Counted from the first letter of the stretch, positions 12,001 to 22,500 are shown. The stretch: 64,000 nucleotides of DNA from Euptelea pleiosperma (GCA_035048495.1 CM068547.1:22203913-22267912); one strand, 5' to 3'. Notes: generated by a model not told the origin, from the letters alone. Numbers and translations are program-made.

Positions 12001-14166
12001 TCTGATTCAACTTGGATCCTATTTGAAGAACAGTGCAGATGAATCATATGGTTCACTCTGATATATATCATATATAAAAACATTAAAGTAAATATCAATA
12101 ATTTTCTATATTACAGATTCAAAGCTCCGATCATAGTCTATCTTATTTATTATAATTTGAATGTTGGATAATAGATCTTCTCCAAACTGACGTTATTAAG
12201 CATGAGAGCCATCTTCAGCTTTACTTCATGCACACAAAAAAAAGTTGTATATGTATATCTTAAAACAATATGTTTCACAAATGTAATAATTGACTTATCA
12301 AAAACTACTTGAATTTTCAAAAACTACTGAAAACTTGTGTGTAAAAGGCACACTCACTCAGAGTAGACCTATCATCAAGCAGAAACTAGATGTACTTGAA
12401 GAATGGCTTAGATTAGTGACATTGGTGATTAATGGAAGTAGTACCTTGAATTTAAGTTATTATATTTTTCTTAATGTATTGTCATAGTTGCTTTCTTGGA
12501 TGTTCATTAGTTTTTAAATTGGATTGCCCACTACTGCTAGGTATGGGTTTTATGGAGATGTCATCAAGGAGAGTGAAAATTACCGCTGGATGGGCCCCAA
12601 ACGATATGATTATGCTGGAACAAAGGTGTTTCTGCAACACAGGTATCTTCTGAAATAATGTTCACAATATGCTTACTGCATTCCTATAAGCCTAAATGAC
12701 CTGGCTTTTTATAGCATGACAAAAACTTGAGTTGATCCTCTTCAAGATCTGATTGACTTGTCGAGTTGACTGAAAAATGTGATCAACTTGTTTCAGCTTG
12801 GTAGTCTCAATCGAATATTAGGGATTAAGCACTGGAAAGCTTTAAGAGGTCTTTTTGGTTTGTTTTAAGATTTTTAAAGCCCTAAAACACATTTTCTCCT
12901 AATTGTCCAAATAGAAAAAGAAAAGCTCAAGTTCAAGCTTAGTTGAAGATTTCCCAAAGTGGTTCCTTTTCCTTTTCTAGAAAGGTCAACGCACAAGACT
13001 TGGCTGTTTTTATTTCCATCAGTGTACAATTTTGTCAATTTTCTTGTTTTTATGTTATGTTTCTTGTGTTCTCTTAAATTTTTATTTTAAATATCAGGTT
13101 TTGATATTCAAGATCTGAGAAAGACTCATTTTGAATCTCTTAGCTGTATGATTCACCTCACCAATGACTCAAGTTGACTGTCATGATTTTGATTCATGAT
13201 TGTGTTATTTCCTTCAGGTCATATGAGGCAGAGATAGCTTATCTAGAAGTTAAAACAGAAACATCAGATCCAACCCCCAAGAAGGGTCTTCTAGATAGTG
13301 GAACCCGACCACCACGGGGTGCACCAAAGAAACCCGAAAGATTGATTTGCCGTGTGAACTGCAGCATTTGTAATGAGTCCACGAAGCCGACTCACATGTT
13401 TTCGAATGGTCCCACCGTAACGCACTGCACACATCCTGAAGAATCAAGGTGGCTGCGATCTAAGGGACGTTTTCTTAGCGTTGGTGCAGCCATTATTTCC
13501 TGTCGTAATGAAAGAGCTCCTGATGGTTTGGTGGCCGATGCACACCTTGCGGATGGATTTCTGCATCTTGTACTAATTAAAGATTGCCCTCATGCTTTCT
13601 ATTTATGGTAATTAGACACAATCTTTGCCATGAATTTTCCTTTTTTTTTTCTTTTTGCATAACTCTGATATTTCTAAATACTATGAATCTTATTGGTTTG
13701 TGAGATGTCATACGTCATTCATGTTAGTCACAGAGCCAGTGAATTATTTTTTAGAAATATGATATGCTTTGTGTTTCTTAGTTGTTCTTGTATATCCTCC
13801 TATTTCCATGAATATCCCATCTTATCATTTTTTTTTTTTTTCGGACTGTTGTAATGTAGTCTTCCCTATGAATTGATCTTTACAGGCACCTTACACGGCT
13901 CGCAAAGAAAGGTGGTAACCCCCTAAGTTTTGAGTTTGTGGAACACCATAAAGTATGCTTAACATCATCTCATCTTTTTCTTGTTCCATCTATAAAACTC
14001 TTGTAACAATTTCTTGTGTCATGTACAGACCCCGGCTTTCACATTTACTTCTTCTGGTGATGAAAGTGTCTGGAACTTGGATGGGGAGCTATTTCAAGCA
14101 CACCAACTCTCAGCGCAAGTATTCCGTGGCCTCGTTAGTTTATTTGCATCGGGGCCTGAAGTTTAA
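1..14166 (+). CDS. CERK: Ceramide kinase, 3' part of gene (nine exons; 5' exons lie outside the window)
   Basis: Coding exons are 1-30, 9969-10203, 10311-10337, 10510-10594, 11254-11403, 12541-12642, 13218-13607, 13886-13952 and 14029-14166 (stop TAA 14164-14166). Every intron is GT..AG and all phases join into one frame of 407 residues. The kinase catalytic-loop motif GGDGFFNEILNG starts at 9969. The plant ceramide kinase cysteine motif CxxxCxxC (CRVNCSIC) lies in exon 13218-13607. The protein ends in a family-typical stretch (SVWNLDGE, then SAQVFRG, last residues SGPEV). Ceramide kinase phosphorylates ceramide to ceramide-1-phosphate at membranes, and the Arabidopsis homologue is ACD5, where loss causes spontaneous cell death. 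Plant enzymes are about 600 aa, so roughly 200 N-terminal residues lie upstream. The first intron here, about 9.9 kb, is swollen by a LINE and other elements. Exon 10311-10337 is only 27 nt. Identity is confident; exon ends come from splice-site and frame logic. Confidence 0.93.
164..179 (+). repeat. Left target-site duplication of the LINE
   Basis: AAGGTTTTGAGCTGTT here is repeated exactly at 5859-5874 just past the poly-A tail. The first two A bases may belong to the tail on the right side, so the safe core is 14 bp. Confidence 0.9.
321..1578 (+). pseudogene. LINE ORF1-like region (frame-shifted)
   Basis: The frame 321-731 encodes a 136 aa piece that looks like the N-terminal domain of plant LINE polyproteins, with a conserved-looking block near residues 105-125 (LMIPVGRGG, then GWRKLA). 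A second, longer frame 685-1578 (297 aa) overlaps it in another phase and is rich in Ser, Pro and Glu. It probably continues the same protein after a frameshift near 690. Recognisable frame then runs past the stop at 1576-1578 to about 1758. No CCHC zinc knuckle was seen. The function, nucleic-acid chaperone in the LINE particle, is known for the family and only inferred here. Confidence 0.6.
2060..3045 (+). pseudogene. LINE endonuclease domain (exonuclease/endonuclease/phosphatase fold), broken
   Basis: From the ATG at 2060 the product reads through family motifs: WNVRGLG near the start, LQETK, VYGP and GDFNV. A change from frame 2 to frame 1 occurs near 2535-2548. After it the domain goes on with FTWTNNQ, a RLDRFLIS block and the SDHAPI signature at about 2737-2754. 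A TGA at 3043-3045 then interrupts the linker to the reverse transcriptase. The enzyme nicks target DNA to prime reverse transcription. The frameshift falls inside the domain, so no active endonuclease can be made from this copy. Confidence 0.88.
3055..4755 (+). pseudogene. LINE reverse transcriptase domain, open for 566 codons
   Basis: This is the best preserved part. Catalytic motif A is KIDLIKAYD (about 3796-3822), motif B is GLRQGDPLSPFLFN (about 3970-4011) and motif C is FADDTLVLL (4114-4140). The three aspartates expected for polymerase chemistry are therefore present. The frame is the same as the preceding endonuclease piece, separated only by the TGA at 3043-3045. It stops at TAG 4753-4755, after which the same frame resumes as recognisable LINE sequence to 4998. 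The family copies its RNA at the nicked target. This copy lacks an intact upstream partner domain. Confidence 0.9.
4756..5738 (+). pseudogene. LINE C-terminal region with zf-RVT domain, stops and frameshift
   Basis: The frame 4792-5001 continues the polymerase C-terminus and ends at TAG 4999-5001. A frame change follows at once. The frame around 5004-5405 then holds the reverse-transcriptase zinc-binding region: SKVAFFVW, MDNLIKRKW, CPLC and HLLLHC. TAA at 5406-5408 and TGA at 5568-5570 interrupt what is still readable family sequence (AWNIW, then KERNKRVFEG). The natural end looks to be TAG 5736-5738. Several stops replace what is normally Trp in this family, compatible with C-to-T decay of methylated DNA; that cause is inferred. 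Confidence 0.82.
5859..5874 (+). repeat. Right target-site duplication of the LINE
   Basis: Matches 164-179. It directly follows the poly-A tract at 5851-5860, as expected for target-primed reverse transcription. Confidence 0.9.
5875..6515. other. Intron sequence, likely partly Copia LTR; short tandem duplication
   Basis: No gene is seen. A 28-bp block is duplicated in tandem at about 6052-6107 (both copies contain GACCAAGTGAGATATTT). On the minus strand a TATAAATAAA-like stretch near 6430 and position downstream of a minus-strand Copia fragment suggest that much of 6000-6530 is that element's LTR. LTR ends could not be fixed. Confidence 0.4.
7126..8128. mobile_element. GGCGC-rich nonautonomous element (hAT-like?) inserted in the Copia fragment
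   Basis: It separates two collinear pieces of the Copia pol. Both ends carry runs of AAGGCGC/GCGCCTT-like words (7145-7240 and 8085-8125) in opposing orientation. The middle is AT-rich and includes a MITE remnant (7460-7706). A related end recurs at 8660-8727. The superfamily is a guess from the terminal style; no clean target duplication was found. Confidence 0.5.
7460..7706. mobile_element. Palindromic G-box MITE, copy 1 (right end missing)
   Basis: Starts near GTGAGCCACGTGGCA with CACGTG at 7478-7483 and runs through the family core (GTATGGATGTTTGGCC, AATTAGTGATT, centre, then the mirrored right arm CTAATCAG and GTAGGTCCAACTAGGGAT). It is cut off at about 7706, where an AT-rich repeat begins. 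Related copies are at 45 kb, 50.6 kb, 53-56 kb. Confidence 0.7.
8381..8734. repeat. Second copy of the right half of the GGCGC-rich element
   Basis: 8450-8727 repeats 7707-8128 in the same orientation at high identity, for example both contain AGATAATGACAATGTTAACT and both end in GCGCCTTAAGTG plus CCTTGC. It abuts a plus-strand Copia fragment. Confidence 0.65.
8735..9231 (+). mobile_element. Copia RNase H fragment, plus strand
   Basis: Degenerate frames 8696-8929, 8920-9117 and 9124-9180 together read as the Copia RNase H region: YSDADWAE, STLGYCTFLGGNLVTWRSK, SIAEAEYRAM, MYCDNPATIHI, HDCTKHIKVDYHFM, and VDILTKAF. TAA stops at 8927-8929 and 9115-9117 and a frame shift disable it. A polypurine-like stretch (GAGCAGGAG) lies just before the LTR start proposed at 9232. 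This piece is opposite in strand to the Copia at 6516-8380, so they are different insertions. Confidence 0.85.
9232..9540 (+). mobile_element. Probable 3' LTR of the plus-strand Copia fragment (right end not fixed)
   Basis: Begins TGTAGGAGAATGTCAG directly after the polypurine-like tract. It holds a TATATATA promoter-like stretch near 9350 followed by a CT-rich leader, as usual in plant LTRs. Its right boundary is uncertain. Confidence 0.5.
11404..12540 (+). other. Ceramide kinase intron with no recognised feature
   Basis: AT-rich intron between exons 11254-11403 and 12541-12642. Nothing is recognised in it, nor in the neighbouring introns 10595-11253 and 12643-13217. Confidence 0.7.
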
Positions 14167-14689
14167 AGTGTTTCGAAGATCTCACAGGCTCACTTGTAAG
14201 AATATTGCTTAGTGCCCTAATTTACCACATCTCATGATAGTTATATATATGTTGTAATTTTTTTGTTACTGAAAAAATGGTGTAAGTTCTTTGTTTAAAG
14301 GACGATAGACTGGATGCATAATCAGGTGTTTTTTTTTTTTTTTTTGAGCTAGAATCTCCCAGCTTTGGACCTATCTTGCAATCAGTCCAGACATATCTGC
14401 TTCATGTATCCTGATATTCATTTATAGATGGCATATATCGTTTGTAATACTGAAATCTTTTATTACCGATTTCCGATAATGGAGTTTACTGTAAGAGCAT
14501 AATGTTTAACAGTTGAAAGAACAGAAGGCTGAAGAAAGTTAAAAGGAAAATGATGGAAGATAAAAAGACAAATAATTAAACTTAAAAGTTGCAAGTATAA
14601 GAAATTGGAAATGCCGTATTCATAAGGAAGCATATTCTTAATTCCTGACGGCCATTTGTTAAGTTAAAAACATTCCAAACCCATTTACC
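14167..14689. other. 3'UTR and downstream flank of ceramide kinase
   Basis: AT-rich, with a T17-like run near 14329-14345. The polyadenylation site cannot be placed with confidence. No other gene is seen. Confidence 0.5.
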
Positions 14690-15140
14690 ATTTTGTTTTT
14701 AGAAAGCCCCATTCATTAAGATCAAACTAAGGGTTACAAGGAGCCACATTGGTCTGGGATCCCTTCTCTCGTTGGCAGGCAACACAAAGCCAGACAGGAA
14801 GGGATCCGACCACAAAAAAAGAGTTCCAAGATTTTGACTCGTCGGCAATATAGTCGGCAACCAAGTTTGTCTCCGTAGGGGAGTAAGCAAAAGCAATATG
14901 AGCAATGTGTTTTGAAATTAAAAAAATGTCAGCATACACAGCTGACGAAACCATCCTGAGTCCAAAGAATGTTTGTTGAGCAACTCGATGAGGCCCTTTG
15001 CATCAGATTCCACTACTATCTTGCTGATTTGGAGGTCCTGGGCCATTTATAGACCCCATCTCAAGGCTTGAGCTTCTGCTTCTTCAGTAGATTCAGCACT
15101 GGACTTCTTGCTTCCTGTTGACAGGCTTATGTATTAGCTG
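14690..15140 (-). mobile_element. 5'-truncated LINE tail with RNase H remnant, minus strand
   Basis: Minus-strand translation gives pieces of the RNase H domain found in many plant LINEs (EEAEAQALRWGL, VVESDAKGLIELLN, then AYSPTETNLVADYIADES), split over two frames. The minus-strand 3' end near 14700 reads AATGGGGCTTTCTAAAAAC, like a LINE 3' terminus with a short A-rich tail. 5' truncation is typical of LINE insertions. Confidence 0.7.
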
Positions 15141-15290
15141 AATTTTGAATTACAAAACCAAAACCCGAAACCTTAGAGGTAGAGAGTCCCAAGCCCAATT
15201 GGAATTTAGCTTAACCCAATCCTCAGGAGGTTTCCAATGCTTGGGTTCAATGTCGTGCTAGGCCACTTTCTTTGATTCAGGTATTTGGAA

Positions 15291-15840
15291 GTTTTTTTTT
15301 TTTTTTTTGGCTAAATTATTTGATTATATAGAAGAGACAAAAAAAAGGAAGAGATACATGATCAAAAGGGGAAAAGAAACCCTCCCCAAAATGAAAGAAA
15401 ATACAAAAAAAAAAAAAAAAAAAACCATCAAGCCAAGCCACAAATCTACAATAGCCTCGAAGGGTCCTCAACCACAGTAAGGAATGCAGGCCGCTCATCC
15501 CACTAAATTTCAGAGCCAGAACTGAGAGAAGCAGCCAAATTGGCACATTGGTCCGCTCCAGAGAAGCTGAACCATACCCATTCAATCCTCACTTTGATGG
15601 AATTCCATTTTTTTCTCACCTTCCAAGGCACTTCATCCTTGAGAAAGGCTTTAATATCAGCCTCATAATCAGATTCAATCAACTGCTTCTTCCAGCCATT
15701 AGATAAAGTCGATTCTGCCCCTTCCACAATCGCGTTGCATTCCAAAAGATGGTTTGTGAACTCGCAAATTAACCAGAAGAACACCCTTGATCCGCCCATA
15801 CCTGGGTTGCCTTTAGCAGCACCATCACAATTCAATTAGA
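15291..15840 (-). mobile_element. Second 5'-truncated LINE tail with RNase H start, minus strand
   Basis: The frame 15503-15835 (minus) begins with the RNase H signature MNCDGAAKGNPGMGG and continues with VEGAES and LIESDYEADIKAFL. The minus-strand end is marked by the T-run at 15291-15309 (a poly-A tail in element sense). An A-rich run at 15405-15424 lies inside. It is close to but separate from the LINE tail at 14690-15140, because each has its own RNase H part and tail. Confidence 0.72.
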
Positions 15841-16417
15841 TAATACCCCTTTAAGGAGGGGACCACATGCACAGTTTGATGGATGGCGCCTTGCGGTACA
15901 TAGGAAAAAGACCAAAGTTCTTCAAGATGTTAAGATTTGACCTTGAGACATAGAGAGGAAAGCAATGAAGACTCACTGTCAGATGTTTATATGTCTTCTT
16001 TTTTGTTTTGCTGCTTCTTTTGAGTGTTGAGTGAGTCTGAGAGATTTTTTGTGTTTGATACTATTTGATGTACTCAGAACTCTTGTACTCAAACACTTAT
16101 ACATCTATGGATATCTTTTAAGTTTACTCTAATTGCTTATTATATATTTTTATATCTACTATGATTTATTTTCTCTTGTTCTTTATTTGTGTTTTCTATC
16201 CCATTGACATTGTGACAAAAGGGGGAGAAGCAATGCATGTACACATCACACTTTACTTGCGCACAACACACTTGGATTATATTTTTTTTTCTTCATATTA
16301 TGCTTTTGTGTATAATGATATTGAGACTTACAAGAATTCAAGAATCACAGACTCTCTGAAGACGAATCAATTAGATGGGGGAGTGGGATAGTCTATCAAG
16401 AAATTGGAAAAATGTCT
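15841..16417. other. Unassigned repeat-like sequence with a polypurine tract
   Basis: No gene is seen. The tract GACAAAAGGGGGAGAAG (16214-16230) resembles the polypurine region that precedes the 3' LTR in SIRE/Tork-type Copia elements, so part of this may be Copia debris. Confidence 0.35.
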
Positions 16418-19400
16418 TGTCACGCCTAGGTCCTAGGCACCCTGAATCTGTTTACCCAAGATCTAGGGTATGATAAATTAAATATTTCAAAATAATTTTT
16501 GAGAATTCTTAGGAATTTCTATAAATCAAAATTCACGTTTAATACATGATTCAAAACAAATAAAATAACAGGAAGTAATGACTCTAAATTTCTTCTTCAA
16601 ATTCATCAACACCCTCTAGTGTTTCTTCCTCCATCACGAAACCTTCATCGAGTCCATCCTCATCTAAAATATTTTGGTCTAAACCGTAAGTTTGAAAGCC
16701 TAGTAAAAACCACGGTACACAACATATAAGAATAATATTCACTGATTTATGCTTAAATATATCATGCAAAATAACAAGATTAAACAATGATAATCTATAA
16801 GTAAAAAATGACTTTTCTAAATTATCGTTTCTTTTAACATGACCAACGAGTAACATTTTTTTATCTCGACTAATGTGTATCTTATTTAACTAGACCAATG
16901 AATATATTTTCTTGACCAACGAGTAGATTTAACTCAACCAACGAGTAAATTTTCTCGACTAACGAGTAGATTTTTACAAGGATGATTAAATGAGCATCTA
17001 TGTTTTTTACACGTTAATAATCATGCAAAAATAATACAATAATAATATGTGATCGATATGACATTGAGAAAAAAGGATATTCTATATGACAAAACAGGGA
17101 AGTTTTCTTCCCACTTATACCCCCTCTTATCTATTTTGACAAAAGATGGCCAAGATCTCTTCCCCCAAATGACGGTGGATCTCAGCCACTCACACCTGAT
17201 TTTGGCAAATGCTTTGACAGAGTGCCGAGGGCACGGGCCACCCACAATAAATATAACAAGTGATGACTGTGATTTTCTTATATCCCTTCTTATTTTATAT
17301 GGCTTCAATAATAAGTGGCTGAGATCCACTATGCTTCATATCGATGGCTGAGATTAACTCTCACACGATTTTGACAAACACTTTGTCGAAAAGTGCCGCG
17401 AGCAGGGGCCACCCACGCATATAACAAGACAACTCAGTTGTATTCTCTTATCTTATCCATCCATCTAATGTGGACGGTCAGATAAAGATTGGTTGAGATC
17501 AAATCCATCGATCCAATGTGGACGGTTAGATTTCAGCCATTCAATCCGCCTCATTTGACCTCAATTTATTCAAAATTTGAATTTCAACACAATTATTTTT
17601 TGTTATTTCTGTTATTTTCCCATTTCCCCCTCTATTCGTTACAATCCATTATAACAGCCGTAATGATGTAAAAAATGGTAACGCCTCAGTCCGTTATACT
17701 GTTTGAGTGCCGAAGGCACCCAATTTTTGCAAACGCTTTTGTCGGAGATCGAGTGCTGTGGGCGTGGACCATTTACTATTCTATATAACAAAATAATTTA
17801 GTTGTCTCCTTTACTTATACCTCCTCTTATAAGCACCAACAAAGAAGGGCTGAGATCTAATCCTCCCCCAAATGGACGGTGGATCTCCGCCACTCACCTG
17901 ATTTGGGCAAATTCTTTGTCGAGGAGTGCCGATGGCACGGGGCACCCACTAGTCTATATAACAAAACAGGGAAGTTGTCTCCCCACTTATACCCCCTCTT
18001 ATCTGTTTCAACAAAGAAAGGCCGAGATCTTATCCCCCAAATGGACAGTGGATCTCAGCCACTCACACTTGATTTTGGCAAATGATTTGACGGGGAGTGC
18101 CGAGGGCTCATGCCACCCACTATCAATATAACAAGTGACTGTGGTTTTCTTATCCCCCTCTTATCTTATACGGCTTCAATCATGAGTGGCTGAGATCTAC
18201 TATGCTTCATATCGATGGCTGAGATTAACTCCCACCCCGATTTTGACAAACACTTTGTCGGAAAGTGTCGCGGGCACAGCCCACCCACACATATAACAAG
18301 ACAACTCAGTTGTATTCTCTTATCTTATCCATCCATCTAATGTGGACGGTTAGAAAAAGCGTGGTTGAGATCAAATCCATCGATCTAATGTGAACGGTTA
18401 GATTTCAGCCACTCAATCCGCCTCATTTGACCTCAATTTATTCAAAATTTGAATTTCAACATCATTATTTTTTGTTATTTCTGTTATTTTTCCATTTCTC
18501 CCTCTGTGCGTTACAATCCGTTATAATGGAAAAAACGGCAACACCCCAGTCCGTTATACCATTTGAGTGCCAAAGATACCCAATTTTTGCAAACGCTTTT
18601 TGTCGGAGAGTGTCGTGGGCACAAGCCATTTACTATCTATATAACAAAACAGGACGGTTGTCTACCCCTCTTATCCGGCTTCATAAAGGATGGCCGATAT
18701 CTTATCACACCAAATGGACGGTGGATCTCAGCCACTCACACCCAATTTTGACAAACGCTTTGTCGATGAGTGCCGTGGGCACGGGTCACCTACTATTTAC
18801 CTACATATAAGGAATGAAATAGGTTGGATTTAAATATAGCCCAAGGGTCAGGCTCAAGAGCCCCACTTTTTATGCCTCAAGAGGGATGTTAAAACGGATT
18901 GAAATGGCCAGGGGCAAAAATGAAAAAAATGGATTTTAATGGAAAAAAGTGGTGCTGAAATTCGAAATTTAAAATTTGAAAATTGAAAATTAAAAATTAA
19001 AAAATAAAAAGAATTTAACAGAAATTTAATGGTTTTCTTATACCCCTCTTATCTTATATGGCTTCAATAATGAGTGGCTGAGATCCACTATGCTTCATAT
19101 CGATGGCTGAGATTAACTTCCACCCGATTTTGACAAACACTTTGTGGGAAAGTGCCACGGGCACGGGCCACCCACGCATATATCAAGACAACTCAATTGT
19201 ATTCTCTTATCTTATCCATCCATCTAATGTGGATGGTTAGATAGAGAGTGGTTGAGATCAAATACATCGATCTAATGTGGACGGTTAGATTTCAGCCACT
19301 CAATCCACCTCATTTGACCTCAATTTATTCAAAATTTAAATTTCAACACTGTTATTTTTTGTTATTTCTGTTATTTTTCCATTTCTCCCTCTATGCGTTA

Positions 19401-20640
19401 CAATCCGTTATAATGGAAAAAATGGTAATGCCCCAATCCGTTATACAGTTTGAGTGCCGAAGGCACCCAATTTTTGCAAACACTTTTGTCGGAGAGTGCC
19501 GTGGGCATGGGCCATTTACTATTCTATATAACAAAACATATTGGTTGTCTCCCTACTTATACCTCCTCTTATAAGCATCAACAAAGAAGGGCCGAGATCT
19601 AATCCTGCCCCAAATGGGCGGTGGATCTCCGCCACTCACCTAATTTTGGCAAATTCTTTGTCGAGGAGTGCCGATGGCATGGGACACCCACTAGTATATA
19701 ACACATAAGAACAAAAATTAGAAAACATAATCTTTGAAGTGTTTGTGTACTTACATGTTTTTGAAGCTGAAGATGGAGTGTGAATGTGTTCTTCAAGGTT
19801 TAGAGTGAGAGAGAGAACTAGACAATGATAGAGAGAGATAAAGTATAGAGAATAGGGGTGGATGGTTAGGGTTTATGGAGCTCTCTTCTTGATTCAGCAA
19901 TTTTGGGTGTGAGAAATCCCTTCCCACACTGTTCTTTATATAGATATGGGGGAGCTTAGGATTTTTCGGAGGTTAAGTCTTGGCCGTTGGATCCGAATTA
20001 GTAAATTGTTGAGATTTTGTAGAGATTTAACTAAAATTAGGGTTCTCAAGAGAGTGAAAATTTTAGAAATGTGGGGTCCATCGTCCACTTTACATCACTC
20101 CTACGTCTATGTTCAATGAATGAGAGAGGAGATATCTCTCATTCCTTAATTAATTTAATTTCTTAAATCTATTCTAAAAATAAAGAAATAAATTTAGAAT
20201 TTGAATTCAATTCTGATTTGATTTTTAAATTAGTATGATTTTAAGGTTTTGGTTGAGAGATTCTCTCAATTTCTCGTTATTATTAGCAATCGCTTGAAAG
20301 GTTTTCTATTAAAGTTCAATCTTTTAAAAGATTTTCTATTTTTTTCTTAAATTAAAAGTGATTTTTTCCTCTTGAAAAACAGGTGTATTTAACATCCACT
20401 AAAAACCTTATTTTAAGTTTAATATGGGAAAAAATGGCCATAAGGTCCATAAGTATCAACTAGGCTTCAAATAGGATCATTTAGGCCCAAAAGTCTTTAA
20501 ATTATCCTTAAAGGCCCACCCCCAAAAAAATTAACTCAACCAACATGCAACCATGCATTAACATTTAAATAAAATTCATTAATTAATAAAAGTGTCAACT
20601 AAAATTTCTAAAATACCTTGAAAAAGTTTAAGGTATTACA
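16418..20640 (-). mobile_element. Gypsy-type LTR (3' LTR in element sense), carrying an inserted repeat array
   Basis: In element sense it starts TGTAATACC (right edge, 20640) and ends GGCGTGACA (left edge, 16418), the usual TG..CA form. It matches the solo LTR at 60969-62708 over its outer parts, including the segment after CACGCC and the TATATAGATATGGGGGAGC stretch near 19935. A 2.6 kb satellite-like array (17085-19695) interrupts it. A polypurine tract (AAGGGGG in element sense) lies just outside at about 20648-20654. Confidence 0.78.
17085..19695 (-). repeat. Satellite-like higher-order repeat array A
   Basis: Eleven related subunits, each with a GTGGCC(C)GTGCCC..GGCACT head, TTTGTC..AAAATCAGGTG, and a GAGATCCACCGTCCA block, all read on the minus strand. 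Heads fall near 19680, 19500, 19150, 18780, 18610, 18260, 18100, 17930, 17760, 17400 and 17225. By head sequence they follow the order A-B-C-D, B-C-E, A-B-C-E. The same subunit types occur in array B (39464-42552) in the opposite orientation. Open frames of 60-127 codons inside are by-products of repetition. Confidence 0.85.
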
Positions 20641-20861
20641 AATTACCCCCTTAAAAAGAATTCCGTCCTTAAAATTAACTTAACCATGCTATCGCTACAT
20701 ACTCTGATTTTAGGTCTCATAAATTTTTCAGTTAACTATTAGCTAGTGTCACCTCCAATTCTATATCACTATATTTTGATCTTATTATTCACCAATAACC
20801 ACGTATAGATCCATTACACACAAATCCCGATGCATCTATAGTCGATGCTCTGATACCATTC
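20641..20861 (-). mobile_element. Internal region of the Gypsy-type element, only 221 bp, with primer binding site
   Basis: The complement of 20847-20858 is TGGTATCAGAGC, the initiator-methionine tRNA primer site, placed 3 nt from the LTR that starts at 20862. The polypurine tract is next to the other LTR. Nothing coding lies between, so this is a terminal-repeat-in-miniature-like or internally deleted element. Confidence 0.8.
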
Positions 20862-21450
20862 TGTCACGCCCCGATCTCAGGAACCCAAAATCGCATGTGG
20901 GTTGATCTGTTTACCCAAGATCTAGGGTCTGATAAAATTAAATATTCCAAAATAATTTTTGAGAATTCTTAAGAATTTCTATAAATCGAAATTTATATTT
21001 AATACATGATTTTAAACAAATAAATTAACAATAAGTAATTACTCTAAATCTCTTTTTCAAATTCATCAACACTCTCTGATGCTTCTTCCTCCATCAAGAA
21101 ACTTTCATCGAGTTCGTTCTCATCTAACATATTTTGGGTGAAACCATGAGCTTGAGAGCCCAATAAAAACTATGGTACACAACGTACACGAATAATATTC
21201 CCTGATTTATGGTCATCAAATATATCATACAAAATAACAAAATTAAATAATGATAATCTATAAGTAAAAAATAACTTTTTTAGATTATTATTTCTTTTAA
21301 CACGAACAATGGGTATCTTGTTTTAACTCGACCAATGAGTAGATTTTTACAAAGATGATTAAATGAACAACTATGCTTCTCACTCATTAATAATCATGCA
21401 AAACTAATATAATAATAACATGTGATCGATATTTCATTGAGAGAAAAAAC
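20862..21450 (-). mobile_element. Gypsy-type LTR (5' LTR in element sense), incomplete
   Basis: Begins TGTCACGCCCCGATCTC and parallels 16418-17085 throughout, including GTTTACCCAAGATCTAGGGT and the CCACGGTACACAAC-like segment. It is collinear up to the same point where array A starts in the other LTR (TCTATATAACAAAACA at 21455-21470), then diverges. The far end of the LTR was not found. Confidence 0.75.
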
Positions 21451-22500
21451 AATATCTATATAACAAAACACAACTATTGTGTTTTGTATCATAAGTGGCG
21501 GCTGAGATCAATCCACCACTCAATCCATCCAATGGTTAAAAATAAGTCCACTCATGCTAACGGTTCTCCCGCACTCCCCTACTCACGCCGGTGGTTATCT
21601 CCTACTCCCCTTCACTTCTCCATCTCTCTTATCTCGCACAACAACCCACATCATTTTAGTTTCTTCTTCACTCTACACACTTTGCGCGCTACAACCACCC
21701 TACCCCTCTCACCGAAGTGGGTTTATCCCTCTCCCATGAATTTTTAGGGTATTTTCAACCCTAGATCTAAGCATTATTTTTGGTGAATTTTACCAATGCC
21801 CTCAACCCTTTGTACACTTTTTCTCATCTTTTCCTCATTATAGGATTTGTTTTGTAGGTTTGCAAGGATTACGCATCCTCCTTATGGGTTTTGGTCTTTG
21901 GTTTCTGGGCTGTTGAGAATCTTGGGTTTGAAGCTATTATGCTTTTCATTCTAGGGTTTGTTTAAAAACTCTCTCCTCATCTCTTTACAAAACTAGGAAC
22001 TTCTTATTTGATCTCAAAATCATTTTTCTCTCTCCCTCTTTGTGTCACAAATTCGAAGCGCATTTTGAGAAGAAGGTGGAGTTATGAACATCATAAAAGC
22101 TTTTTTACTCTCAGCCTTTGAAGTGGGGGAAATATTGATTCTTAGGGTTTTTTACAATTGAGAAATCCTCCCCGTCGCTCTTCATCTCAGTTGATTCCCC
22201 CAAAATAGACTCAACCCAGGAGAAACCACATTGGGTTTTGAAGGGGTTGAGTAATGGCAATTGCTGCTTGGAGAGATTCAAAAAAAAAGCATAGAGAGAC
22301 ATAAAAAGAAAAAGGGCTTTGAAGGTAAAGGCATGTGAGAGTTGTGGGTGCCAAAAATTTTAGATTATTTGATGCTCGACATGTTGCATTTTTGTGTGCG
22401 TCCATACGCAAGAATCATCAAGGAGAATGCACCCTATGACTTCAAAAATTGACAGGTGGCAATCAGTTGTATCGCATTTTATGAATATGAGCTTTTTACT
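21451..22500. other. Unassigned region; perfect 11-bp hairpin at 21463-21487
   Basis: No recognised gene. At 21463-21487 an 11-bp perfect inverted repeat (ACAAAACACAA) flanks a 3-nt loop. A pyrimidine-rich stretch at 21560-21740 and AGGGTTT words near 21745 and 22143 are seen but not explained. Short open frames here show no family resemblance. Confidence 0.4.

Noticed and set aside
1..14166. Derlin, USP and ceramide kinase genes as a functional cluster
   Set aside because: Same strand but over 30 kb apart, with unrelated functions and independent promoters; plant genes are not normally organised in operons.
21484..21747. Overlapping small frames in a C-rich stretch
   Set aside because: No resemblance to any family and no second coding exon; left as unassigned sequence.
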